Program-made: the position numbers and the translations under genes | The notes under the pieces: model-generated | The model's input: only the letters and a program-made list of their open reading frames with translations | Told to the model about the DNA's origin: nothing | Database searches by the model: none | In this document: positions 41,950-51,706 of the stretch, in pieces | How positions within the stretch are numbered: position 1 is the stretch's first letter | Layout: each line of letters opens with the position of its first letter | DNA from: Domibacillus sp. PGB-M46 | Lineage (GTDB): Bacteria > Bacillota > Bacilli > Bacillales > Domibacillaceae | DNA length: 64,000 bases | Direction of reading: 5' to 3' | Assembly: GCF_022668875.1 (NCBI RefSeq) | Contig: NZ_JAKGCR010000014.1 | Span: 1 to 64,000 of the forward strand

Positions 41950-44826
41950 TTAAACGCGGACAAGAACACGGCCTAATTGTTCATCAAGTGCTTTTATTTT
42001 TTCTTCCGTTACTAAATGCGAAACAAAAGGAGATTCCTGCATTTCTTTCACCGTTTTTTTCAAAACCTGCTTTAGTATCATCGGATTTTCGTTGATTTCC
42101 GGCAAAACACCCAGCAGTACTTCCTTTGTATCTTCATTTTCAAGCAAGTCCCGCACCGTATCGTTTGTACTGTACATAAGCAGATAGGTTTTGGTTGGCC
42201 TATACGTGAAGACATAATGTCCGGCGCCAAGCGTGATGGCGACAGCTGTTCCCTCCTGCTTTCCTTCAGAAAGCGGCTGGCCGTTTAATTGCACGGTTTG
42301 CAGGTCTGCATCCGGCAGTATAATATTCGCTTTTGTATTAAATGGAATGGTAAAACCAAATGTCAAAGAGCCATCCTTTTCAATCTTCCATTCGCTTTTA
42401 ATCAGGCCAGATGCTGACTGGAAGGATGCCTTTGCGTAAGACAGCCTGCCAAACGGCTGCGGCTTCAGTTCAAACCGTTTAAAGCCAGGCGAGTCTTCAA
42501 TGGGTGTGATACCGCACATACAGCGGTACATCCACTCAGCGATCGAGCCGTATGCATAATGATTTAATGAGTTCATACCGGTGTCGCTGATGCTGCCGTC
42601 TGGAAGCACTGAATTCCACCGCTCCCAGATCGTTGTTGCACCCATTTTCACTGCATACAGCCAGCTCGGATAGTCATCATTTAACAAGAGCTCATATGCA
42701 TATTCATTGGCACCGCTTTCCGATAGAACCGGACAAAAATATGGTGTGCCAACAAATCCTGTTGTTAAATGCATGTCATCGTCACGCAGCTGCAGCTTCA
42801 AGTCTTCAATCAAACGCTGGCGGTATGATGCTGGAACCAGATCCATATACAATGCAACAATCTTCGCCGTCTGAGTAGGAATGGCACACCGGCCATTGGC
42901 CGTAAAATATTCCTTTTGAATGGCTTCTTTAATTTCATCAACTAACGCTGTGTACTCATCTGCCAGCGCTGTGTACCCAAGTACCCGGGCTGCTTTTACG
43001 ACCAGCTGGGCAGAGTAGCAATAATAAGCAGATGCAATATAATAGCTGTCGGTACCGCCTGTTAAAATAGATGGATCTTTCACATCAAGTGACAGCCAGT
43101 CTCCAAAGTGAAAGCCTGCTTTCCAAAGACGGCTGCCGCCTGATTCATCATCCACACGCTTAATGTGATCCACCCAATCTTTCATTGTGTCAAACTGCTG
43201 GCGAAGCAGCTCCTTGTCACCATAATGCATGTAAAGGGTCCAAGGAATAACCGTTGCCGCGTCTCCCCATGCAGCCGATCCGTTCATTGCAAACATATTT
43301 TGAGCGTCTTTCGGCTTAATTGTCGGCACAACGAATGGAACCGAGCCATTTAAGCGAACTTGCTCTTCACGCAGGTCCCGCATGTATTTTTGGTAGAAAG
43401 CTGGTGAATACATGTTGTAGCAGGCTGTTGAAGCAAAAATTTGTGCATCTCCTGTCCACCCCATTCTCTCATCACGCTGCGGACAGTCGGTCGGCACATC
43501 AAGAAAATTGCCTTTTTGACCCCACATCGCATTTAAGAATAAGCGGTTCACATCTGGATTTGATGTTTCAATATGGCCTGTTTCTTCTAATTCACTGTAA
43601 AGAACGCAGCCAATAAAATCATCGATATTTACTTGATCAAAGCCCTTCACTTTCACATAACGGAAGCCAAAGTACGTGAAAAACGGCTGAACTTCCCGCT
43701 CGCTCCCATCCGATATATACGTATACTCTGCTTTCGCTGTCCGGAGGTTATCCCGGTAAAAATTCTCTTCCTGCAAAATTTCGCCGAACTGCAAGTGCAG
43801 CTTCGTTCCAGCTGGTGCATTGGTTTTAAAGCGAATCCATCCGGTCATATTTTGCCCCATATCCAGCACTGTTTCGCCGGCAGGCGTGTGGATGATCCCG
43901 ATCGGCCTGATTTCTTCCATGATTTTCACCGGCGGGCTGAGGCGGGCCGCCAGCTTCTCTTTGTCGAGCTCTACTTTTTGAACACCGTGCCAGTCAACTT
44001 TTGCCCCCGCAGAAGCCCAGTTTTCCATTTCCTTATTTGCATCGTATATTTCTCCGTCATATACACCGCTGAATGTGACCGGTGATGGCGCAGACTGCCA
44101 CGTTTCATCTGTTGTAATTCGCAGTTCTGAACCGTCAGCTAACGTCAGGACGATCTCGCCAATAAACGCCAGCTGATCGCCGTAAATATTTTCGTATCCT
44201 CCCTCAAAGCCAAAGCGCCCTTTATACATACCATTTCCAAGCATAACACCAATAACGTTTTTCCCAGGCCGCAGGGAATCCGTAATGTCATACGTCTGGT
44301 ACTGCTGCCAAAAATCATATGCATGAAAGCCCGGCGCTAAATATTCATCGCCAACTTTTCTTCCGTTTGCGAATAATTCATAAAGCCCAAGCCCGCAAAC
44401 ATGAGCACGTGCTGAAACAAAGTCAACTGGAACATCAAATTCTTTCCGGAGCAGCGGGTGAATATCCTTATCGAAGTCGGCGGCAATCCATTTTGCCTGC
44501 CAAGGCTCATTTATTTTCGCTGTTTCAAGAAAGGCCGGTTCACTCACAGCTTTGCCTCCCTGATCTCCCCATACCGTCACGCGCCAAAAATATCGTGTAC
44601 GCGGAGTTAACTGGAGTTCAGGACTAAACGATAAGCTGTTAATATCACTGCGTTTGCCGCTGTCAAAAAGAATATTCTGGAACGATTGGTCCTTTGCCAC
44701 TTCTAGCCGCGCTTCTGTCTGGTACTGGTCCGTTTCCGACTCTACAATCCATGAGAAGCGAACATCTTTTAATTCAAACCCAATCGGATTTTCGATATGG
44801 TTTGTGCGAAGTTTTGAAATAATCAT
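41950..44826 (-). CDS. GH78 alpha-L-rhamnosidase with C-terminal extension
   Basis: 958 aa. Same layout as the enzyme at 32468: VRFSWIVE, sandwich domains, catalytic DCPQRDERMGWTGDAQIF (about residue 447), GATTIWERWNS (about 729). Beyond the usual end it carries ~80 residues (from PTKTYLLMYSTND) that are helical and acidic/basic, also known from some Firmicute GH78 proteins. No signal peptide. Lies after the ABC transporter but behind a terminator, with a weak cre-like site at 44853-44866, so it can be expressed separately. Releases rhamnose from imported oligosaccharides. Confidence 0.93.
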   Translation of the reverse strand: MIISKLRTNHIENPIGFELKDVRFSWIVESETDQYQTEARLEVAKDQSFQNILFDSGKRSDINSLSFSPELQLTPRTRYFWRVTVWGDQGGKAVSEPAFLETAKINEPWQAKWIAADFDKDIHPLLRKEFDVPVDFVSARAHVCGLGLYELFANGRKVGDEYLAPGFHAYDFWQQYQTYDITDSLRPGKNVIGVMLGNGMYKGRFGFEGGYENIYGDQLAFIGEIVLTLADGSELRITTDETWQSAPSPVTFSGVYDGEIYDANKEMENWASAGAKVDWHGVQKVELDKEKLAARLSPPVKIMEEIRPIGIIHTPAGETVLDMGQNMTGWIRFKTNAPAGTKLHLQFGEILQEENFYRDNLRTAKAEYTYISDGSEREVQPFFTYFGFRYVKVKGFDQVNIDDFIGCVLYSELEETGHIETSNPDVNRLFLNAMWGQKGNFLDVPTDCPQRDERMGWTGDAQIFASTACYNMYSPAFYQKYMRDLREEQVRLNGSVPFVVPTIKPKDAQNMFAMNGSAAWGDAATVIPWTLYMHYGDKELLRQQFDTMKDWVDHIKRVDDESGGSRLWKAGFHFGDWLSLDVKDPSILTGGTDSYYIASAYYCYSAQLVVKAARVLGYTALADEYTALVDEIKEAIQKEYFTANGRCAIPTQTAKIVALYMDLVPASYRQRLIEDLKLQLRDDDMHLTTGFVGTPYFCPVLSESGANEYAYELLLNDDYPSWLYAVKMGATTIWERWNSVLPDGSISDTGMNSLNHYAYGSIAEWMYRCMCGITPIEDSPGFKRFELKPQPFGRLSYAKASFQSASGLIKSEWKIEKDGSLTFGFTIPFNTKANIILPDADLQTVQLNGQPLSEGKQEGTAVAITLGAGHYVFTYRPTKTYLLMYSTNDTVRDLLENEDTKEVLLGVLPEINENPMILKQVLKKTVKEMQESPFVSHLVTEEKIKALDEQLGRVLVRV

Positions 44827-44852
44827 AAGACCCCTCCATGTGCTTCATTTTA

Positions 44853-44866
44853 TTAAAACGCTTTCT
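44853..44866 (-). promoter_or_regulatory. Weak cre-like site at the GH78 promoter
   Basis: AGAAAGCGTTTTAA on the minus strand, 12 of 14 matches. About 30 bases before the start codon. Confidence 0.35.
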
Positions 44867-44923
44867 TTCGTAAGGAACAATGACACAATCTCATAAGAAA
44901 GTGCTCTTTTTACATATAAAAAC

Positions 44924-44944
44924 ACCTCTGTTTTAAACAGAGGT
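44924..44944 (-). terminator. Terminator of the ABC sugar transporter operon
   Basis: ACCTCTG/CAGAGGT with GTTTTTATATG following on the minus strand, directly after the permease stop. Confidence 0.85.
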
Positions 44945-44950
44945 ATTCTT

Positions 44951-45844
44951 TTACTTTACCGATCCAGCCGTCATTCCAGCTACAATTTGTTTATTAAAGA
45001 AAATAAACAAGACAAGCGGTGGAAGCGAGATTAATAAGATATTCGTAAACAACAGGTTCCACTGTGTGCTGTACAAGCTTGTAAAGTTATAAAGTGTCAG
45101 CTGCAGTGTCGCATTATCCGCTCCCGGGAAGAAATACAGCGGATTTACAAAATCGTTATACACACCAACCGCTGTAAGAACGATTACCGTTGCCGAAACT
45201 GGCTTTAACAATGGGAAAATGATTGAAAAAAATAACTTGAATTTTCCACATCCATCAATTAAAGCAGCCTCATCGATTTGTTTAGGAATAGTAGCCATAA
45301 AACCCTTATATAAAAGAATGGTGAATGGCAGATGAAGCGCAACCTCAACCAAAATAATGCCCGGCAGGGTTTTAAACATGCCGATGCTTTCAAGGACCCA
45401 GATCGTCGGTACAATCGCTGGCGGAATAATTAACCCAGCCAAAATTAAAAAGTTATAGAATGGAGAGAGTTTACTGACTTTGCGGTGTAAAACAAAGCCA
45501 GCCATCGAACCAAACAAGATTAATAAAGCAATGGAGGCACCGGTAATGATCATGCTGTTCATAAAAGCCCGGATGATCATTCCGTTTTCCGCCAAAAAAA
45601 CGGCCTGTATATTTTCAATTAATTGAAAAGAAGTCGGCCAGGACATATTCAGCAGGGACGATTCCTGTGTATCCTTGGCTGCATTGACAAACACGAAATA
45701 AAGAGGCACACCAAACAAAATGATTGTCAAAAGGACAGCTACAATTTCCGCTAAAACTTTTTTGGCCTTTTTCCCTGCAAGCCGATTAGAATGCTTATGC
45801 AAAGTCGGCTGTACTGTTGAAGCTGAATTTGTCATTTTGCTCAT
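44951..45844 (-). CDS. ABC sugar transporter permease, MalG type
   Basis: 297 aa, six membrane helices, EAA loop QIDEAALIDGCGKFKLFFSI. CUT1-family partner of the permease at 45844, with which it overlaps by one base. Imports di- or oligosaccharides, here probably rhamnose-containing. The required ATPase is not encoded nearby; a shared MsmX-type ATPase is expected. Confidence 0.94.
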   Translation of the reverse strand: MSKMTNSASTVQPTLHKHSNRLAGKKAKKVLAEIVAVLLTIILFGVPLYFVFVNAAKDTQESSLLNMSWPTSFQLIENIQAVFLAENGMIIRAFMNSMIITGASIALLILFGSMAGFVLHRKVSKLSPFYNFLILAGLIIPPAIVPTIWVLESIGMFKTLPGIILVEVALHLPFTILLYKGFMATIPKQIDEAALIDGCGKFKLFFSIIFPLLKPVSATVIVLTAVGVYNDFVNPLYFFPGADNATLQLTLYNFTSLYSTQWNLLFTNILLISLPPLVLFIFFNKQIVAGMTAGSVK

Positions 45845-46710
45845 TATAAATCCACCTCTTTTCGATTTAAGTAAGCATAAAGCGGAAAAGCCAGCAGTGA
45901 AACAAGAATAAATAAAATTACATTTCCAGCAGTAGATAATCCATAAAACCCGGCCTGATACTGTTTGTAGATAATAGAAGCAATCAAATCGGTCGAAAAT
46001 CCTGGGCCGCCTTTAGTCATTGCCCAGACTAAATCAAATGAGCGCAGGCCGCCAATAAAGGCGAGAATAATAACAGTATTCATAGCTGGTCTGCTGAGCG
46101 GTACGATAATATTCCAAAACTTGTTCCATGTGTTACCTCCGTCGATCATTAAAGCTTCATAATAGTCTTCTGGGATAGACATGATTCCGGCGATAAAAAT
46201 GACGGTTGCCAGGCCGACACCTTTCCAGACATCCACCAGTGCAACAGAAAGAAGTGCAATTTGAATATCACCCAGCCAATCAGGCCCAGCTATACCAATC
46301 GCAGCGAGGGCTGCATTAATCATTCCTTGTGAAGGGTGCATCAGCGTGGAAAAAGCAATGCCTACTGCAACAGTGCTGAGTAGGGTTGGAAAAAATACCA
46401 TAGAGCGGATAAAGCCAACTGTGCGGAGGCGCGAACTGAGGAAGACCCCTAACAGCAGTCCAAGAATAACTTTAAGTGCACAGGTGACAACGGCATAAAT
46501 GATCGTATTTTTAAAACCAATATTTAAGGATTCTTCAGACAAGAAGGTTTTAAAATTTTCGAGCCCAATAAACTTCCAGTCTGTTAAGGTCCACCAGGTC
46601 ATACTGAAAAAGAAGGATAGAATCGTTGGTAGAAGGAAAAAGACGAAATAAACGATCCCTGCTGGCAGCAGAAATAAATTCGTATATGAGCGGTTCGTAA
46701 GAGTATTCAT
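45844..46710 (-). CDS. ABC sugar transporter permease, MalF type
   Basis: 288 aa, six membrane helices, EAA loop YYEALMIDGGNTWNKFWNII. Pairs with the MalG-type permease. A hairpin separates it from the binding-protein gene upstream. Confidence 0.94.
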   Translation of the reverse strand: MNTLTNRSYTNLFLLPAGIVYFVFFLLPTILSFFFSMTWWTLTDWKFIGLENFKTFLSEESLNIGFKNTIIYAVVTCALKVILGLLLGVFLSSRLRTVGFIRSMVFFPTLLSTVAVGIAFSTLMHPSQGMINAALAAIGIAGPDWLGDIQIALLSVALVDVWKGVGLATVIFIAGIMSIPEDYYEALMIDGGNTWNKFWNIIVPLSRPAMNTVIILAFIGGLRSFDLVWAMTKGGPGFSTDLIASIIYKQYQAGFYGLSTAGNVILFILVSLLAFPLYAYLNRKEVDL

Positions 46711-46743
46711 CGATTTACCATCCTTTCGTTTAGTTTTGGAGAA

Positions 46744-46767
46744 GACTCTGCCTTATACGGCAGAGTC
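46744..46767. terminator. Intercistronic hairpin between binding protein and permeases
   Basis: GACTCTGCC/GGCAGAGTC. On the operon (minus) strand it is not followed by a T-run, so it probably protects the upstream mRNA or terminates only partly. On the + strand nine T follow. Confidence 0.7.
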
Positions 46768-46776
46768 TCTTTTTTT

Positions 46777-48084
46777 TTACCAGCCTTCAAGTCCCAGCTG
46801 CTTAGCTTGTTTTTCAACATCGGTATCGTACGATTTTGCTCCTTCTTTGGCCGATTTAATTCCGCTTCCTACCTCTGTTGTAATTTGCTGCAGGTTAGGG
46901 CCTTTGATCGGACTCAAGAATTCAAGAGCAGGAGTTGTTTTTCCAGAATCAAAGTATGGCATCATGTCTTTTACAGCTCCATATACATCATCCGGCAGCT
47001 CGACACCTTCTACGGCAAATGGACCTTCTGGTTTAGTTGCTGACAAGTAAGTTTCAATACCTTCTTGTGATAAGTAAACTTCCAGCCATTTTTTAGCCGC
47101 GTCTACATTCTCGCTGTTTTTGTTGACATAAAAAGCGGCCGGCATCCAAACTGTGAAACCATTTTTCTCGGCACTGTCACCCGGCTGTGGGAATACACCG
47201 ATGTCTTCCACCAGCTCAGGATAGTTTTTCTCAATAGAAGGAATGACTTGTGACAGCATTGGATAATGGACACCCGTTCCTTCAGCCAGCATTTTAAGCG
47301 CGTTATCATAAGTAGTGGCTAAAAAGTCCTCATTCATATAACCTTTATCGTGTACTTCCTGTAATTTTTCAAAGCTTTTCAGCGCAGCCGGTGTTGTCGC
47401 CATTTTCGCTTTATTTGCTGTGTATTCTTCAGGGAAGGATGGATCTTCTGCAATCACGTTATGATTATCGGCGAGAACAATTAATTGTGATGTCCATGTA
47501 TCTTTATAAGAACCAATTACCGCTGTTTTGCCTGATTTTTTAATCTTCTCGTTGTTCGCCATTAGCTCATCCCATGTTTTAGGGACAGACAAGCCAAGTT
47601 CTTTATAAACTTTTTTGTTATAAAACCAGCCTCCAACCGAAACCGGCAGAGCAGGAGCACCATATACTTTTCCGTTCGCTGTCACGGTTTCCTTAAAAGA
47701 ATCCATTACATTTTCCATGAAAGGCTCATTCGTTAAATCTACAAAATTCTTCTCCGGGTTAAGCGCTTGCATTAAAGATCCTGAATTATAGAAAGCGATA
47801 TCTGCCATATCCCCTGTAGCCAGCCGGGTCTTCACAATATTATCCCCTTCTGTACCGCCGGGTCTTGTTTCAAATTCTGTTTTGATGCCGTACTTTTCTT
47901 CAACGAGTTTTGCCACCGCGTTCATTCCTTCTTGGGAAGACTGCGTATCTCTTAAAAGAGTAAGTGTGGTCTGTTCAGAACTGCCGCCGCCGGCTGAACT
48001 TCCCTCTTCACTTCCACATGCTGAAAGTAAACCAGCCATAAGTACAGTGCTTCCTAAAAGCGAAAAGATCTTTTTCTTTCTCAT
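46777..48084 (-). CDS. ABC sugar transporter substrate-binding lipoprotein
   Basis: 435 aa extracellular family-1 binding protein. Signal peptide with lipobox LLSACG. Segments such as TGDMADIAFYNSGSLMQALN and GGWFYNKKVYKELGLSVPKT are typical of CUT1 oligosaccharide binders. First gene of the transporter operon and preceded by a good cre site (48131-48144). YesO-like in context (YesMN kinase/regulator, GH78 enzymes). Confidence 0.94.
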   Translation of the reverse strand: MRKKKIFSLLGSTVLMAGLLSACGSEEGSSAGGGSSEQTTLTLLRDTQSSQEGMNAVAKLVEEKYGIKTEFETRPGGTEGDNIVKTRLATGDMADIAFYNSGSLMQALNPEKNFVDLTNEPFMENVMDSFKETVTANGKVYGAPALPVSVGGWFYNKKVYKELGLSVPKTWDELMANNEKIKKSGKTAVIGSYKDTWTSQLIVLADNHNVIAEDPSFPEEYTANKAKMATTPAALKSFEKLQEVHDKGYMNEDFLATTYDNALKMLAEGTGVHYPMLSQVIPSIEKNYPELVEDIGVFPQPGDSAEKNGFTVWMPAAFYVNKNSENVDAAKKWLEVYLSQEGIETYLSATKPEGPFAVEGVELPDDVYGAVKDMMPYFDSGKTTPALEFLSPIKGPNLQQITTEVGSGIKSAKEGAKSYDTDVEKQAKQLGLEGW

Positions 48085-48130
48085 TTTTGCTGCCCCCTTT
48101 AATCGGTTTGTATTTCTTTGATAGCTTTAT

Positions 48131-48144
48131 TGTAAGTGCTTACA
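48131..48144 (-). promoter_or_regulatory. cre (CcpA) site upstream of the sugar-binding protein gene
   Basis: TGTAAGCACTTACA, a perfect palindrome with one mismatch to the cre consensus. Confidence 0.6.
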
Positions 48145-48205
48145 AACAAAAAAATAAGTACTCATAATTTGTATTGACGTCCTTTTTTTTTAGCTTTACA
48201 AAAAA

Positions 48206-48233
48206 AGCGTTCCACTCAATTAAGTGGAACGCT
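48206..48233 (-). terminator. Terminator of the two-component operon
   Basis: AGCGTTCCACT/AGTGGAACGCT followed by seven T on the minus strand. The TAA stop of the regulator lies in the loop, so the last codons form the stem. Confidence 0.88.
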
Positions 48234-49704
48234 CCTTGTACTGACCTGGATTTACACTGGTATGTTTTCTAAAAAGCTCTGAAAAATGCCGGTAGCTGCG
48301 ATAACCGACTCTCTCACTGACTTCAGCTACTTTTCCCCCTGCTAACAGCAGCTCTTTTGCTCGTTCCATCCGAATATGCGTTAAGTATTTAATATAGGAT
48401 TTGCCCACCTTTTCTTTAAACAGCAGACTAAAGTACGTACTGTTCATCCCAACGTACTCTGCCACTTCCTGTAGTGTAATATCCTGGTCAAACCGGCTTT
48501 CCATGTAGCTGCAGGCTCGTTCAACGGCTCCCTGCTTTTCCGAAGTACGAATACGCAAAATCCATTGCATGATTAAGTTCATTTGCGCATACAACCAGTG
48601 AAACAGCTGCTCTTTTGTTTGAATAGCACGAATATCCTGCTGTGGAAAATAGCCGCCTTCTTTCAGCTGGTGAATATCTTCACCTGTTTCTTTTGCGACT
48701 TCCTGCGCCAGATAAATTAATTTTAACACCTCACTTTCTAGTACATCCGGGTTCAGTTTTTGTGATTCCAACTCTCTGATAAACTGTTCAAGTTCTGAAA
48801 GCAGACCTGCCTCGTCTCCAGTTCGCATGTTAAAAATAATATTTTTTTCATACTGCGATAACTGGCGTGGCAGCCGTGTATTTTCTCCGATATCTTCGAA
48901 TCGAATCCATCCTGACTCTTCCATAAATAAGCCGTACCGAAGTGCATGCTGGGCATCTCCGTAGCTTCTTGGTGCACTTGTGATTTCTGAATACGTACGT
49001 CCAGACCCAATCGTGATGTTCCCAGGCCAGGAAATCAGCTGCTGAATTAACTCCTCTGGATTCTCTGTATAGTGAAAAACGGCAATGAGCCGCTCATGAC
49101 CGTTTCGAATATAAACGAGCTCATAATCCGGCTGATTGGGTGTAAATGTACATTCATCGGAGAGTGCCAGTATCGTTACAGCTTTAATGCGGTCCACATT
49201 TGGTCCAAATTCCTGTCTCCACTTTTCTTCTGCATTTGAACCTGTTAAAAGCAAGTCGAGTGTTGCTTTTTCAAGACGATCCATTTTTGTTCCTTCCCAT
49301 TCAACCTGTAGCTTTTCCATTCTTTTTTGCTCATTTATTTTTTTAATTGTTTTGGTAAGAACCTCTTCGACCATCGATAGTGTCACCGGCTTTTCTAAAT
49401 AATCTATAACGCCAAGCTTAATCGCTTTTTTTAAATATTCCACTTCATTAAAACCGCTGAACACAATACAAACAGTGCCGGGTGCTTCGTCCATAATTTT
49501 TTCAATCACCTCTAGACCGTCCAATCCTGGCATCCGAATATCAGTGAGGACGATGTCTGGCTGCACTTCTTTAAATAAGCGCAGTGCTTCTAACCCGTCA
49601 GAGGCTGTGCCAGCTAGCTCAATCCCATATCTGCTCCAGTCAATCATCATCTTGAGCCCCTGCAAAACAATATACTCATCATCAAATACGACCGCTTTCA
49701 GCAT
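48220..49704 (-). CDS. YesN-type response regulator
   Basis: 494 aa. Receiver with Asp55 (DIVLTDIRMPG) and Lys in LEKPVT, a ~230-residue linker, and an AraC helix-turn-helix pair (ITLQEVAEYVGMNSTYFSLL and VGYRSYRHFSELFRKH). Starts 3 bases after the kinase stop. Probably activates the ABC transporter and GH78 genes just downstream on the same strand. Confidence 0.95.
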   Translation of the reverse strand: MLKAVVFDDEYIVLQGLKMMIDWSRYGIELAGTASDGLEALRLFKEVQPDIVLTDIRMPGLDGLEVIEKIMDEAPGTVCIVFSGFNEVEYLKKAIKLGVIDYLEKPVTLSMVEEVLTKTIKKINEQKRMEKLQVEWEGTKMDRLEKATLDLLLTGSNAEEKWRQEFGPNVDRIKAVTILALSDECTFTPNQPDYELVYIRNGHERLIAVFHYTENPEELIQQLISWPGNITIGSGRTYSEITSAPRSYGDAQHALRYGLFMEESGWIRFEDIGENTRLPRQLSQYEKNIIFNMRTGDEAGLLSELEQFIRELESQKLNPDVLESEVLKLIYLAQEVAKETGEDIHQLKEGGYFPQQDIRAIQTKEQLFHWLYAQMNLIMQWILRIRTSEKQGAVERACSYMESRFDQDITLQEVAEYVGMNSTYFSLLFKEKVGKSYIKYLTHIRMERAKELLLAGGKVAEVSERVGYRSYRHFSELFRKHTSVNPGQYKERST

Positions 49705-49707
49705 GCC

Positions 49708-51468
49708 TTAGTCTTCCCCCTTCTTTTCTGGGAAACGCAGTTCAATTTTTGTCCCTTTACCAACCTCGCTTGTCACATGGAACGTACTTTCCGGACCGTA
49801 AAACAGCGTAAGCCGCTCTTTCACGTTGCCCATGCCAAACCCTTGGTTTGTTTTATCCCAATCTTTAATGCCAACACCGTCATCTTCCACTGTGAAAATA
49901 AGCGTCTCCTCTTCCTGGCATCCAGTTACCTTGATCGTTCCGTCTCCCACTTTTTGCTCCAAGCCATGATAAATCGCATTTTCGACGAGCGGCTGCAGCA
50001 GAAGCTTGAGCATCGGCTTGTGCATAATGGCGGGTTCCACCTCTTCCACATATGTAAACCGGTTCTGAAAGCGTAAATTTTGAATCGTCATATAATGCTG
50101 GATATGAGTTAACTCATCTGCAACTGAAATTTGTTCTTTCCCCTTGCTTAAACTGATTTTAAAGCTCTCAGACAAAGCAAGTGCCATTTTGGCAATATCC
50201 GGATTGTTATTAATCGTGGCCATCCAGTACATGGAGTCCAGTGTATTGTATAAAAAGTGGGGCTTTATTTGTGCCTGAAGCACCTTTAATTCTGCTTCTC
50301 TTTCTTTCAGCTGGGCACGTATCAGTTCAGCACTCAGCTCTTTATTCTCCGTCGTGACCCGTTTAAAGGTTTCACCTATTTCAGTTATCTCATCTCTTGG
50401 TCTGCTTCCCTCTTCCGCTTTTCGTCCACTCCAGTCCGCTGTTAGTGTTTTAAGCTGAAGAAATGGCCGTGTCAGGCGGCCGGATGCTAAAAAAGACAAA
50501 TACAGTGAAACGATGACCATTAATATAGCAAGCAACACTGTCACCTTTCGAATGCCGGTCGACTGCTCAAGTAATATTTCTTCTTGAATGGCGTGCACAA
50601 ATGTCCAGCCAGTTGTCTCATTCCGGTAGCTGCTCACAAGGTTTCCGTCTTCTTTTAAACTTTTTATCTTTCCTTGAATCGTATTGTAATGTCGAGCGTC
50701 TGGCTCAATGACTGCCGGGTTGCTGTACACATTGCGGACGACAGAGCCATAATCATCGAGCACTATCGTCTGACTGTTGGCGCTTTCATTAATAGCTCTA
50801 TTAAACAATGTTTTTTTCACATTAACGACCAGCATGCCTAGATTCTGTTCTTCAAAAATTCCGTCTACGTCTCTAAGAAGCTTCACAGACGAAAAAGTAT
50901 CCTCTGATTGGCTGCCAACGAGGACATTCCAGCTATAAAAAGAAATGCCCCCTTCTTCATCTATCCCCTGTTGATACCACTTTTCTCCAACAATTTCAGG
51001 AAATGAACCGCCATTATCGTATATCCCGATGCTGTTTGACTGTCCATAACAATACGGACGGTGGCGCATATCAAACAAGCAAACAGAGTCGATATCCTGT
51101 GTATCGATAAAATAGCTGTATATAATTGAGTCAATTCGATTTAGTGCTTCGTTATTAAGTGTACTTTCTGTCATATCATTATTGGCAGCATTTCTTTCCA
51201 GCTCTTCTTGAAGATCCGGATTCCAGGACATGAGACGCTCTAGATTGATGACATTTCGTAATAGTAAGTCAGCACTTTCACTTGATGTTTTCAAATGTTC
51301 GGCTGTCGCCTGAAGCTGGTTGTCCGCCAGCGTATCTTTCGCAATACTGTAGGAAATAAAGCCGAGAAACGCAATCGGCAAAATAGAGATGAGCAGCATT
51401 ATAATAAAATATTTCTGCCGTATTTTTCTAAGGCCCATCCATTTCATTAATCCAGCCCATATATTCAT
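49708..51468 (-). CDS. YesM-type sensor histidine kinase
   Basis: 586 aa from the ATG at 51468, chosen for GGAAGGAGG upstream; the frame extends to 51525 without a site. Helix at residues ~18-38, extracellular Cache-like sensor (~40-300), second helix (VTVLLAILMVIVSLYLSFLA), HAMP, His in LQAQIKPHFLYNTLDSMYWM (about 401), and ATPase boxes N (LVENAIYHGLE) and G (FGMGNVKERL). Likely senses an extracellular glycan breakdown product. Confidence 0.95.
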   Translation of the reverse strand: MNIWAGLMKWMGLRKIRQKYFIIMLLISILPIAFLGFISYSIAKDTLADNQLQATAEHLKTSSESADLLLRNVINLERLMSWNPDLQEELERNAANNDMTESTLNNEALNRIDSIIYSYFIDTQDIDSVCLFDMRHRPYCYGQSNSIGIYDNGGSFPEIVGEKWYQQGIDEEGGISFYSWNVLVGSQSEDTFSSVKLLRDVDGIFEEQNLGMLVVNVKKTLFNRAINESANSQTIVLDDYGSVVRNVYSNPAVIEPDARHYNTIQGKIKSLKEDGNLVSSYRNETTGWTFVHAIQEEILLEQSTGIRKVTVLLAILMVIVSLYLSFLASGRLTRPFLQLKTLTADWSGRKAEEGSRPRDEITEIGETFKRVTTENKELSAELIRAQLKEREAELKVLQAQIKPHFLYNTLDSMYWMATINNNPDIAKMALALSESFKISLSKGKEQISVADELTHIQHYMTIQNLRFQNRFTYVEEVEPAIMHKPMLKLLLQPLVENAIYHGLEQKVGDGTIKVTGCQEEETLIFTVEDDGVGIKDWDKTNQGFGMGNVKERLTLFYGPESTFHVTSEVGKGTKIELRFPEKKGED

Positions 51469-51706
51469 TACCAGCCTCCTTCCCATGGTAAAACAAATAG
51501 ACCACTTTTCACAGTCTATTGTCAATGCTTGTTTCTCATTTATTTATGTCGTATTTACAGATCAATCAAATGAGCATATTCAAAATTCCTTCACGCGAAG
51601 TAACGCCAAATTTCTCGCTAAAAGCAAAAGCTCTTCGTCACCCCCTTTCCTTTCTTTTAAGTAAGCTTTCTTTATATCCCGGTACCCTCCTACTACTATA
51701 AAAATA

